Below are positions 1 to 10,275 of a DNA stretch of 64,000 nucleotides, one piece after another. The DNA comes from Saccharomycopsis fibuligera x Saccharomycopsis cf. fibuligera (lineage: Eukaryota > Ascomycota > Saccharomycetes > Ascoideales > Saccharomycopsidaceae), in contig CP012821.1 of NCBI GenBank assembly GCA_001936135.1, positions 1,116,001 through 1,180,000 on the forward strand, read 5' to 3'. The translations under genes were made by a program, and so were the position numbers. The notes below the pieces were generated by a model. That model did no database searches. It had not been told where the DNA came from and saw nothing but the letters and a program-made list of their open reading frames with translations. Positions within the stretch are counted from its first letter, which is position 1. Each line of letters begins with the position of its first letter.

Positions 1-1064
1 TGGGGAGGGTGATGGTAAAGCAGACATTTTCTTTCTGGGTTGAATAGCTGTGCTGGTTAGATTTGCTTTCTAAGTTTTTGGTTATTCAGGAAATTGACAG
101 TGAAAATTGTAGCTGATCTGTACTTGCACAATGCTGCGCACACTGTCTGCTTATAATATCTTGTAGCTTGTTCTTCGTAACCAGATCGATTTGATAGCGG
201 AAAGGCGGTTATATGGCGATGGTCTGTATTATGTAATACAAAACACAAGCTTCAACATTACCCTGCTTATTCTCCTTTGGCTGAAAATTTTTAATCTCGT
301 TTTTTTGCTTGAAAGCTGAATGAAAACTACTCGGCCCTGATTTTCTGTTTTCTTTCACTTGTATTTACTGTCCTTCGACAACTCCCCTAAAAAAACAACA
401 ATTATTACTAAATCAGTATGTCAGAGATCTAATATCTTGACACTGGCTGCCCAGTATTATTCTGGACAGTTTGTGAACTCCAAAAAACTATAGCGAACCA
501 CTAGCTTGCTACTAAGCTATAAGCTACGAGTATTTCTTCCTTTGATAATCTTTTAAAATGATTTATGATTAATGCCGATAAAACTAGTGAGTATAAGAAT
601 TACTTACACTATTTTAGCTTTTTTAAAGTTTTGGTTATTTTTTAGCTTGCAATTGTTAAAAAATGATTAGCTTTTTAAAAGTACTGAACATCAACTTGGC
701 ACCTCGTTCCACCTTGTCGTTGTTTTAACGCTTGTTCGATTGCTTCTCAGTGGCTCTCTAGTGTATATACATATACCTGTATTATGCCTTTGAGGAATCA
801 GACTATAATCTCTGCCATCTGCTTTTATTGGGGGCAATTGGGTGCGGCGCTTGTGTGCGAATTGGGCCTTAGCTTTAAGCGTATTCTCTCTTAACGCCAG
901 AAGCCAAATTGGTGAATCGGGCTCATGAATCCTTTTTATTTACGAAGGGGACACTCATGTTGGTTCGCATTGAGTATTATAAAACATACTAATCAATTAT
1001 TTTAGAATTCCATTAATTTTTATTCCCTAATCCAATAAATTAATTATAAAAATCAACAATCAAA
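1..1064. other. Intergenic, upstream of RPS22
   Basis: No gene recognised. Only short ORFs without family resemblance are present. The last 100 bases are AT-rich and lead into the RPS22 start; a TATTATAAAA stretch near 975-984 could serve as its TATA element. I did not find a clear Tbf1 (TTAGGGTT) or Rap1 site by eye. Confidence 0.5.
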
Positions 1065-1846
1065 ATGACCAGAACTTCAGTTTTAGCCGATGCTTTGAAC
1101 AACATTAACAACGCTGCTAAGGCAGGAAAAAGACAAGTGTTGATTAGACCTTCTTCTAAAGTCATTATCAAGTTTTTGCAAGTCATCCAAAGACACGGTA
1201 TGTTTATCTTTTTATTTGTGTCAACGCTACTGATAGCTAGGGGCGTGTATAACTGAAGCTCGCGATGTTAATCTTTTATTATTATTTTACATCTTTTTTC
1301 TTTTTAAACCGGGTTGATAACTGGATGGTTTGTCGGTCAGGAATATCTATTTTTCTGAAATAATAGTCCCTTTCTGTCTTTTAAGTATCCGGAAGATAAA
1401 TTGTTGGCGAGTTATAATAACGATTGGAGCTCTTTTTCTACTCTAGTCGTTGTTTAACTCCCTGCTACATTTTGCATGTTGCTTGTTTTGCTACTTCCGC
1501 AGCTTCATATTTATATTCAAGCTCCGCTGTCAATTACTCGGTTGAATACTTTCTAGTGGTTGAGACACAATACTAACACAGTGTAGGATACATTGGTGAA
1601 TTTGAATACATTGATGACCACAGAGCCGGTAAAATTGTTGTGCAATTAAACGGAAGATTGAATAAGTCTGGTGTTATCTCTCCAAGATACAATATCAAGA
1701 TTGATGATATTGAAAAATGGACAGATGCACTTTTGCCAGCTAGACAATTTGGTTTTGTTATTTTGACAACTTCCGCTGGTATTATGGACCATGAAGAGGC
1801 AAAAAGAAAACATGTTGCCGGTAAGATTTTGGGCTTCGTTTACTAG
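1065..1846 (+). CDS. RPS22: 40S ribosomal protein uS8 (Rps22/S15A), one intron
   Basis: Structural protein of the small ribosomal subunit in the cytosol. Exon 1 is 1065-1197 and exon 2 is 1587-1846, giving 130 residues, the exact family length. The join restores the reading [19 protein letters not shown], and the protein ends in the family's GKILGFVY. The intron (1198-1586, 389 nt) starts GTATGT and has a perfect TACTAAC branch point at 1571-1577 with a TAG acceptor at 1584-1586. It is far longer than the other introns of coding genes here except those of the SR-like gene, because it carries an H/ACA snoRNA (separate entry). Seen: exon joins, branch point, length. Known: S. cerevisiae RPS22B also hosts a snoRNA in its intron. 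Confidence 0.97.
1306..1472 (+). ncRNA. SNR44: Intronic H/ACA snoRNA, snR44-like (18S pseudouridylation guide)
   Basis: The RPS22 intron folds as hairpin-hinge-hairpin-tail. Hairpin 1 is closed by CCGG 1309-1312 with CCGG 1389-1392, and its apical stem is about 1340-1352 with 1358-1369. The H box AGATAA is at 1394-1399. Hairpin 2 has GAGTT 1409-1413 pairing AACTC 1456-1460 and an 11-bp upper stem, 1419-1429 with 1441-1451. The ACA box is 1467-1469, 15 nt after the upper stem. The hairpin 1 pocket has GATAACT (1316-1322) and TTTAA (1380-1384), complementary to 18S AGUUAUC and UUAAA on either side of U106; the pocket lies 14 nt from the H box, as expected. S. cerevisiae snR44 sits in an RPS22B intron and targets 18S position 106. 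I could not match hairpin 2 to the other known snR44 target. Confidence 0.85.
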
Positions 1847-2313
1847 GTTTGTTTAAATGGTTTCTCTAGAGACTATCTAATCTGCTATTCCAGCTTACAA
1901 AAAGTGCCCTTTTTCGTCTACTTTTGTAAACTTTGGTCAAATTTTTTTTTTTTCTATCGGTGTTTAAGGTGAGGGTATTATTATTAGGTTAATTTATGTA
2001 TACATTAAAATAATGCATATTAATAGCGTAACTCTTTTTTATTTTTCCAATGAATTTGTACGTAAAATTGTAAACAAGGTTTTTCTGTGTTTAGCTGAAT
2101 ATTTTTGTTTTGTTTTCTCTGTCTACAATTTTGATGAAAATTGTGCAATTCCAATTCATTTATTCTAATTTCAACAGGGTCCTTTAACCTTTGGTTTACA
2201 CCATACAGCTGCTGCATCAATACATATTAAACACACTAAAAGGTTGATTTAGAGAAATATGGGTATTTAACATGTTCCCAATTTATTAGTGATATCAATA
2301 ATAGCAAATTTAA

Positions 2314-2315
<2 letters not shown>

Positions 2316-2354
<39 letters not shown>
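2316..2354. repeat. poly(dA) tract, 39 bp
   Basis: An uninterrupted run of 39 A downstream of RPS22. Length in a database entry is uncertain because such runs are hard to sequence. Confidence 0.9.
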
Positions 2355-2357
<3 letters not shown>

Positions 2358-2798
2358 GTTAATTTATAATAATAGCTCATAGTAATAGCTTAAGTCTTAG
2401 TTACAGCTTGAATATTAGATACTACATACATCATTATACAGTTACGTTCACATAAGTCCAATTTTACGCAGTGTTATTGTTCTCTATTAACCAGATTTCA
2501 TTAAATTCTCTTCGGTATCATCTGTTCATCATTTTGAAATAAAACTCAATTAATTTATTTCCGCCTACTGACACTTTAATTGGCATATATCGTCTAATAC
2601 ACTGTACTGTAATAGTGAATACACTCCAACTAAAGCACGACCAACTAAAAACTTTGGAGCCAAAGATACAGAACTGCCTCAAGATCTTTCAGTTTCACCA
2701 GCTGTGTAACAGCAATATGAGTTCTGTTGGGTAGCGTGATTCCATCTCAAAAACAATCTCTTGTGTTTCCTGTACTAGTTTTGTTTTTCCCTCGTAAA

Positions 2799-2800
<2 letters not shown>

Positions 2801-2834
<34 letters not shown>
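2801..2834. repeat. poly(dT) tract, 34 bp
   Basis: An uninterrupted run of 34 T in the region upstream of the F-box gene; such tracts commonly exclude nucleosomes. Confidence 0.9.
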
Positions 2835-3462
2835 CGCTCGTAAAACACCACTACCGTTGAGGCAGTTGCTCAACACAATAATACTCGCACACGAGCTAGA
2901 ATTGGTGAGTGCTCAACAGAAGCTGTTGACAAATTCACATGGTATTAGCGATCTGCATTACCAGCACATCCTCTCTCACTACGATATACCATCATGGGCA
3001 AGCTAGATAGCGGCTTCCCAGCGATAAACCATCGTTTGTAAATTTGTTCATCAGTGTTGAATACTGTCCATGCAATTAGACTCCGAAGAATACAAAAAAA
3101 AAAGAAACGTGCTCATCGCAGTGAAAAAAAAAAAAAAAAAAAAAAAATTAGATTTGATTTCTCGAGGAAATCGTTGCGAAAATACTATTTTATGGAAAGC
3201 TATCTTTCTCTTTTTACTCTGCCTTTTTGGAGTTGGCTTTTCTGATTCTTGCTGTCCCATTTAATGGATATGATCAAAATACAACAAATCTGCTCTACGT
3301 TTTTACACCCGTTTGCTGCATGACCTGTTGTACATGTACCTTATCTTGTCTAACATAGATCTACTTATAAGTAATCAACGTCTTCTATATAAACCACTAC
3401 TAGTCCAAAAACAGATCTTTCTTAACCTTTTTATCACACCACATTAGTATCAAACATAAAAC

Positions 3463-4146
3463 ATGCTGGACAGCTCTCCTCAAATCACTTCGCTTCTAGA
3501 TCTACCCACCGAGATTATCTTGCGTATACTATCTTTGTTGCCTAACTCAACTCTCTGCGACATTTCTCAATCTTCACAACATTGCAATAAACTTATTTAC
3601 CAAACCAGCCTTTATACAGATGTACTCATTAGTGACTACAGTAAACTTCAAAGGCTACATGCTGAGTATCCTCGTTTTGCCGGGTTTGTTAAGAATATAT
3701 CGTTTGATATCAAATACATCATGAAGACATATCAGCAACAGCAAATCAAAAAGCAACAGCAGCAGCAGAAGTTACAGCAAGAGTTGCCCTCAACACCAGC
3801 CGAAAAGTTTTCTATTACTTATCCACTTCGTTCGTCTCCTATAGCATTACAATCAGCTGAAAAGGCTTTAGGCGAGTATGATGACTATTTCGGTTATGCT
3901 GACAACTTTAGCGAGACCTTACTGCTGCTGCCAAGGCTGCTGCCGTTACTGTCACTGCATGATGCACCACCTCCAACATCAACTCAATCCCTGCACTTGT
4001 TTTCAACTTCTCTGGATATGAATGCTATTCAGCTACCACTTCCATCGGAGCTTATTGTTGAAATATTAATGAATTTGCCCAATTTGGCAACAATATCGCT
4101 CTCCAACATTACCAGAGACTTTTCATTTCAGTCGATTAATGTTTCT

Positions 4147-4177
<31 letters not shown>

Positions 4178-5439
4178 CTAGTCCACATTTGCAGGCATTG
4201 ACTCTTAGCAGCACTCACCAAGAACATTTATCTTTACACTTTGACCAAATGGTCCCCACATTCATTTCCAGTGTTAAAACTCTAAGTGTTTGTCATTTTC
4301 TAATTGACCAAAGCACAATTTTTTCATCATTCAAACCCACACCACTACAACCAACATTAACATCTCCATTACCTCGCCACATTTATCCATTTTTATCGAC
4401 TATACACAGCCTCAAGCTCGACAACATACAATTTTCCTATTCTTCATTTCCTCAGATTAGTACCATTTTGCCCAATTTAAAATCTCTTGTTTTGCAAAAT
4501 ATGCAATCATTGTTCTGTTTACGTATCATTGATCATTATCCTAAGCTTGAGCAATTAGCAATAGACTTCAATGCTCCGGTTTTTTTATATTTTAATCAGT
4601 TTAATTTCGGCTATGATTTTTACAATTCTTCTTTCCCTTCAATAACTTCTGCAACTCCTAGTTCGGCTACTACTACACTTACAACAGCATCTACTCTTAC
4701 CGAAGTCCCAACAACTACAAACTCGTCAACTACCGCACATAATACTAGAAATCACAGGATCGACGATGAGGCCTTAAATAAAACTATTCTTTTGAACGCT
4801 GCTCTTGCAGCTTCTAACCTAAATCCGGCTCTCATTGCTTCTCCTCTGCCTTCTTTTGCTTCCCTTTCGAACACAATCATTAACAATATTACAGAATACT
4901 ACTCTTACGATGAGGTAAAAATATCTTATTTTTTAATCAATTTTATCAGTATGTTTTCGCCTTATTTTGTTTCTTCTATTGCTTCCCATAGAGGCCTTAA
5001 AGTGCTTGATTTGAATAATGTCAAGTTTTTGAATCTGTTTGTTAAACCAATGGATCCAAATGAATATTACTTGAGTCATTGTTGTTATCATCAAAGGCCA
5101 ATTCCAAATCGAACTAGTAACTTAGCTACTCCGATAGCAGCAACAACGGTAAATGGCGACATGAGATCTTATCAAGCATCCCATATCCAAGGTTTCAACC
5201 TATTTAGGTTTTTCAAGCTTATAAATCATATCTCAACAATAAACATTCATCTTGATGATGAATGTTTAAATTATAAGTCTACCATGGGTTCTTTACCTGA
5301 GAACGAAAATCAATGGTTGAGTATATTAAATCCAATTTTTACGGCTTCGTCTCGTGATAGGCAGTTTGGTAACTTATACGATATGAGGCCAAAGGTGAAT
5401 GTTTTTGATAATAAGAATGATATGGTTTTTCTGCATTAG
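3463..5439 (+). CDS. F-box protein with degenerate leucine-rich repeats
   Basis: 658 codons. Residues about 10-55 fit an F-box (LLDLPTEIILRILSLLPNST followed by a conserved-looking helix), so the protein probably binds Skp1 and serves as an SCF ubiquitin-ligase substrate adaptor. The rest has scattered leucine-rich stretches of the kind LKSLVLQNM and LKVLDLNNVKF, which suggests a divergent LRR substrate-binding part. Low-complexity linkers interrupt it: Gln/Lys-rich near residues 88-107, a run of ten Asn near 228-237 and Ser/Thr-rich near 395-420. A cluster of CTG codons at about 3918-3960 reads as poly-Leu in the standard code but as a Ser-rich linker if CUG is Ser. No specific ortholog is recognised; family level only. 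Confidence 0.75.
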
Positions 5440-6572
5440 GTTGCTTTTTTTCTACTCGTGGTTGATATTTTTTTAAAAACTATGTTTTTTTGTTTCTTTG
5501 TTTGTTTCTTTAATTATACTGGTTTAGGCTTGGGTTTATTACTTTTGTTTCAATTTAAATTTAATTTCATTCTACTTCTGATTTTCATTCATGCGTTTCA
5601 TTCATGCTTTTTGTAATTCAAAATATGTATACACCTACAAAAATTTATCTGTTTATCACATCAATCTTTCATATCTACACAACTAGCCAATACAAGTAAA
5701 AATTTTATGTCTTCATTTTTTTTTTTTTAAAAAAAAAATATGAACATAAAACAACAATTATAGTTTTCAGTACGAATTAAGCAAAATGACGTGTTTGGCA
5801 GTTTATGTGTGTTTGTGTTCTTTCGGGGCATTATTCTGGGTACTTTTTTCATGTTTCAGCATTACGGATCTTCCAAAAAAACAAGGATCCGGCACTCATA
5901 TCTACACCAGCTCTCACGCCGTCTATCCTCTTCAATGAACTATGTGTTTCATTATATCTACGGTATATATAAGCTTATGTGGTTAGCTATCTTTAAGCAT
6001 GTCTTAACAACCTGATGAATTTTTAGTAATATTTTATAAATTTATTATATTAATTAGAGCTTCAGTGAAAAGTTTATAGTTCTATCCATATAAGAAATGA
6101 GTGTGGTACTTAACATAATAGTTCACTAACCTTTAAAAGAACAAAAATATATTGAGCCATAAAGTAAAACTAGATGCCTATTTCAAAGATTATTATAGCT
6201 GTTTAATCAAAGTTATTTTGTGTTCAATTTGTATATTTCTCATTTAAAAAGGTTTAATAAATATGTCAGTTTTTTGAATTTTTGATTTTTATTGAAATAT
6301 TTGAAAGTGTTTATAAGAGTGGTGTAACCGTCTTTATTTTAACACAAAATTATAGATCGAACAAACGAAAGAAAAACCTTTATAACTCAACTGATTGTGA
6401 CTGCGTTCAAACAAACAAACAAACAACGTACTCAACAGAATTCATAACCTTACAAAAATCGTTGCGACTATGGTGAAAAAAAACAAAAATAACAGATCTT
6501 TATATTCTGTTACATGTATTCATACTAAATTCCTTAAGAAAAATTATTAAAATGCAAAAATCGAAAACGGCA
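5440..6572. other. Convergent intergenic region
   Basis: This 1.1-kb AT-rich region lies between the 3' ends of the F-box gene and the GH72 gene. It has short A/T runs near 5718-5740 and small unsupported ORFs (5791-6015 and 6282-6476). I see no RNA gene. Confidence 0.5.
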
Positions 6573-8378
6573 CTAAACTGTGAAAATGACAAAGACACAG
6601 ACTTGTAAAAATAACCAAATTTTATTTTGTTGTTGGTGATTAGCTTAGAATTTGTTATGGTTAATATCTGCTTTTAAATCAAACGAATTGTAAAAAAATA
6701 AAGAGATAAACATACATACCTTCACTTTTAAATAAAAAACTAAAAAGACCTCCTTTCTTTTCACTAATGGACTTTCCGTGTTTCAACTTTTCATTCATTT
6801 GCTTGGTCCTTTTTGGGTGATTTGTAATTCTTATTTTTTCTCCTTCTAAATATGGCCTTTGATCCACATCATAAATTTTGTATTTTGTATGTAAATCTTT
6901 TTCTGAAACTGGAACAAATCTACCCTTTTTGCCAACAATTCCGGCACTAACTAACGATCTGACTTCCTGTAAGTCAGGAACTTCGGCTTGTGTAACAATG
7001 TTGTCATATAAAGGCTCACAATCAGTGGAGGTTGTACTAACCTTTGAAGACTTGAATAGACCACTTCCTGAACTACCACCAATTTCTTTTTCTATAAGGT
7101 TACTATCGTATGATACCGCCAGATTACTAAACGCTTCTTTCAAGGCAACAAAATCTTGTCTTAAATGAACATTTCCTTCAGAATCGTATTCAATTAGTCC
7201 ATAATTGTTTTCTTCTTGATGAAATTCGTACACTAAACCGCCCGAAAAAACACCTGTCATTTCTTCAGAATAGATTGCCTCCACTTCTTGAAATTTACGA
7301 GGCGTAACTTCATTGCATCCGTATTCTGAGAAAAATATTGGTTTTGTGTAGTCTTGGTAGTCTTTTATGAGAATATCATATCCACTTGTTTGTATATTTT
7401 GGTTACCGCACCCTAAATAAGTTAGAAATTTAAGAACTATTGTTATAATTGTCGCGATTGGTAATTTTTAACATACACTGATAAGAATTGACTCCGTAAA
7501 AATCAATTGACGAATCACCTGTGCCATCATCACACTGAAGATATTTTGGTAAAGAAGTTCGGAACGACAAATCATCTGCAGCTGAATACCCTATTGGAAC
7601 GGCTCTTGGTCCATGGGAAGCCATATAACTTTTCATATCACGTACAAGTGCTTTGATAAATACCGGTGAAACCTAAATATGGTTTTTGAGAGTTAGTGAT
7701 TATTACTGGTTTTCCTTTGTAGAGTAAAATACATACTTTAGCCGATTTCCTGTCGTTAACAACTTCATTACCGGCAAAAAAAGCTAAGGTGTTGTTATAA
7801 TATGAAAATTCTTGGATGACTTTGAAAACGTGTTGAAGATATAAGTCATTATAAGTAGTCCAAGGTTCATATCTGTTGAGGTGCTGGTTCTCTAATGGGG
7901 AATTGACGTCCAACACTAAATAGATTCCTGCGATAGCTAAAAGGGTCATGCACTTATCATGATCAAGATCAGGATTAATCGAGTATACGCGTATTGTCTT
8001 CCAAAGTTAGATAGAGAACCTCGAAGGTAATATAAGCAAAAATGTAAAGCAATGCTTAACACTCACATTTATCCCTAAGTTTTGAAAAAGCAATATATCC
8101 CTGGAGCATGTTTCCACATCTGATAAGGGATCTCTATCAGGGCAAACACCAGAGGAACCCCCAGGCTGGTAATCAACCCCCTTGATGAAAAACTAAACAC
8201 AATTTTAGTAATTAGAGCTCATATGTGGTATGGTAAAAAAATTTAGGAAGTATTAACATACAGGTTGACCCGTATATGTATTTATAAAATGTCTTCCACG
8301 AATCTCTATCGGGTCGACGAAGGCACTAGCTCGTAGCACATTGAGAAGAAGTAATATAGTCACTGTCCAAGTTTTCAT
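6573..8378 (-). CDS. GH72 1,3-beta-glucanosyltransferase (Gas/Phr/Pga4-5 family), about six exons
   Basis: Cell-wall enzyme that elongates beta-1,3-glucan. Exons read on the minus strand: 8378-8262, 8192-8067, 7997-7737, 7672-7477, 7412-6720 and probably 6643-6573, giving 487 residues. The first four introns (8261-8193, 8066-7998, 7736-7673, 7476-7413) are 64-69 nt with GTATGT or GTGAGT donors and CTAAC/CTAAA branch points. The start has a signal peptide (MKTWTVTILLLLNVLRASA). Both catalytic Glu motifs are present: FAGNEV (acid/base, exon 3) and FFSEYGC (nucleophile, exon 5). There is no Cys-rich X8 module, so this is the short GH72 subfamily. The last intron is less certain: the GTATGT donor at 6719 and TATTAAC branch are good, but the acceptor would be AAG. 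That exon gives a hydrophobic tail resembling a GPI signal. Without it the frame stops at 6679. Confidence 0.85.
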
Positions 8379-8697
8379 GGCGACAAGTCCCAATAACAGT
8401 ACTTACAGACTCACAAATTCATTGAAAACAGAAAAAACAGTACCAAACAGCAGTGGCGGCAATGAAATAAATGAAGATTAATAAAATGTCTTGAGTTTCC
8501 GTTTGTGGCATGTTGGCCTCGCAGCGTCATCATGCTTATGTAATCGGAGTGCAGTAGAGGAAAAAAATAAAGGTTAAAAAAAAAAAAAGGCGATGGACCT
8601 CAATGCAGAAGATGCGCTGCTCACGAGTAGATACAGCGACTTTAGAATACATTTAACTAAGTAGTTGTCTTTTTTTTTTTAAAAAAAAAAACAAAAG
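8379..8697. promoter_or_regulatory. Divergent promoter, GH72 gene and PRP4
   Basis: 319 bp shared by two divergent genes. It contains short A runs near 8578-8588 and a T10A10 block at 8671-8690 just before the PRP4 start. No specific factor site is claimed. Confidence 0.5.
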
Positions 8698-10203
8698 ATG
8701 AATATTGGCTTGAATCTTCCTTCCTCACTCGAAAGCTCTGTACTTGCTAATGCTCCTTCTTTGGATGAAGATGTGAGGCTTCAGTTGAGAAAACTTGGAG
8801 AGCCAGTAACGTATTTTGGAGAAGATAATGCTGACAGAAGAGCCAGATTGATAAAGTTACTAACTAGACTAGAAAATGAAAAACTTCTACAAAATTCAGT
8901 AAGCAAGGCTAGTGATCTAACAGCACAAGGTGGTGAAGACGCAGAAGGTGTGATTCAAGATGAGGAGATGGAAGATGACGAAGATGAAGAATTTTGGACT
9001 CCTGGCCCCGAAAATCTAGTTGATATAAGGCTCAAGTTATCAGACTATTCAATAAAAAAAGCGAAACAACGTATAATAAGGCAGCAAAATGAAGCACATG
9101 TTGATCCAATTGATTTGTTAAAATATAGAAGATTCATCAATAAAGAACTTTCCAAGTTTGATTTAGCGGGGTCAAATTTAGTATCTACTAGAGCTGTATC
9201 AGTATCAAGGTTCTCACCCAGTGGATCCAAGATAGTCACAGGTAGCTGGTTTGGTGATTTGAAAATATTGGATATTGAAACTTTGGAACCAGATAAATCA
9301 ATTCTTGCGCCAGTGAAAAAATATCCAGTACAAGTACACAATAAACTAACAGGGCTTGATTGGCATCCAAAAGCAGATATTAGTAATTCATCAGAAACGG
9401 TAAACTTGGTATCAGCAAATTCCAACAATAATTCAATACAGCTTTGGTCTCTAGACAAACAAGAGCCCTTGTTCTCCCTTTCAGGGCACGAAGGTAGAAT
9501 TGCAACCACTAAATTCCATCCTAGTGGAGATTATATTGCTTCTTCATCGTACGACAAAACATGGAGGTTTTGGGACATAGGAAGACAGCAAGAACTCTAT
9601 TTACAAGAAGGTCACTCAAAGGAAGTTCATGCACTATCTTTTCAGAAAGACGGTGCTCTTTTAGCTTCGGGAGGGCTAGACGCCATAGGAAATATCTGGG
9701 ATCTAAGAACAGGTAAGGTAATAATGTCTTTGATTGGTCACATTAAGGAAATTATGGCTGTTGATTGGTCTGACAATGGGTATCAGGTAGCCACAGGTAG
9801 CAAAGATTGCTCAATCAAGATATGGGATTTGCGATATACGTCAAATAAATTTAATAACACTGGCTACAATGAGTACATATATAATGATGGTCCACTATTC
9901 ACAATTCCTGCTCATACTAAACTTATCTCAGATTTAACTTTTTTTCATGGTGGCAGCAGCACGGCGAAGTATTTGAATGCTGACGATAGCCGTCTAAATG
10001 GAAGTTCCAGTTTTTTGTTGAGCAGCTCTTACGATGGTACTTTAAAAATTTGGTCTGCTGACAATTGGATCAAAGTGAAAACTTTAAAAGGTCACACTGA
10101 CAACAAAATAATGAGTTGCGATATTAGTCCTACCGGTGATAAGATAGTGTCTAGTGGATGGGACAGATCAGTAAAACTTTGGTCTAATCTGGAGTTCTTT
10201 TAA
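8698..10203 (+). CDS. PRP4: U4/U6 snRNP protein Prp4 (PRPF4), WD40
   Basis: Spliceosomal protein of the U4/U6 and tri-snRNP particles, 501 residues (S. cerevisiae Prp4 is about 465). The N-terminal segment, about residues 24-60, matches the short splicing-factor (SFM/PRP4) motif: DVRLQLRKLGEPVTYFGED followed by RRARLIKLL. An acidic stretch near 80-98 follows. From about residue 165 there are seven WD40 blades with repeated GH...WD patterns, for example SGHEGRIATTKFHPSGDYIA and KIWDLR. The single exon starts after an A-rich leader, which fits yeast initiation context. Identification rests on the SFM plus WD40 order. Confidence 0.93.
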   Translation: MNIGLNLPSSLESSVLANAPSLDEDVRLQLRKLGEPVTYFGEDNADRRARLIKLLTRLENEKLLQNSVSKASDLTAQGGEDAEGVIQDEEMEDDEDEEFWTPGPENLVDIRLKLSDYSIKKAKQRIIRQQNEAHVDPIDLLKYRRFINKELSKFDLAGSNLVSTRAVSVSRFSPSGSKIVTGSWFGDLKILDIETLEPDKSILAPVKKYPVQVHNKLTGLDWHPKADISNSSETVNLVSANSNNNSIQLWSLDKQEPLFSLSGHEGRIATTKFHPSGDYIASSSYDKTWRFWDIGRQQELYLQEGHSKEVHALSFQKDGALLASGGLDAIGNIWDLRTGKVIMSLIGHIKEIMAVDWSDNGYQVATGSKDCSIKIWDLRYTSNKFNNTGYNEYIYNDGPLFTIPAHTKLISDLTFFHGGSSTAKYLNADDSRLNGSSSFLLSSSYDGTLKIWSADNWIKVKTLKGHTDNKIMSCDISPTGDKIVSSGWDRSVKLWSNLEFF

Positions 10204-10275
10204 TGTTAATATAAACTTTTACGAAACTCTCCGTGAGCATTATAGCGTTTATTAAGAAAAGTTCAACAATACTTA

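Larger units (their letters stand above)
1847..3462. other. Intergenic, RPS22 to F-box gene
   Basis: 1.6 kb with no supported gene. It contains three long homopolymer runs: A39 at 2316-2354, T34 at 2801-2834 and A24 at 3124-3147. A plausible promoter for the F-box gene lies near 3385-3395 (TATATAAA-like). Confidence 0.5.

Noticed and set aside
9045-9509. 154-codon antisense ORF in PRP4
   Set aside because: Shadow of the WD40 coding sequence with no independent support.
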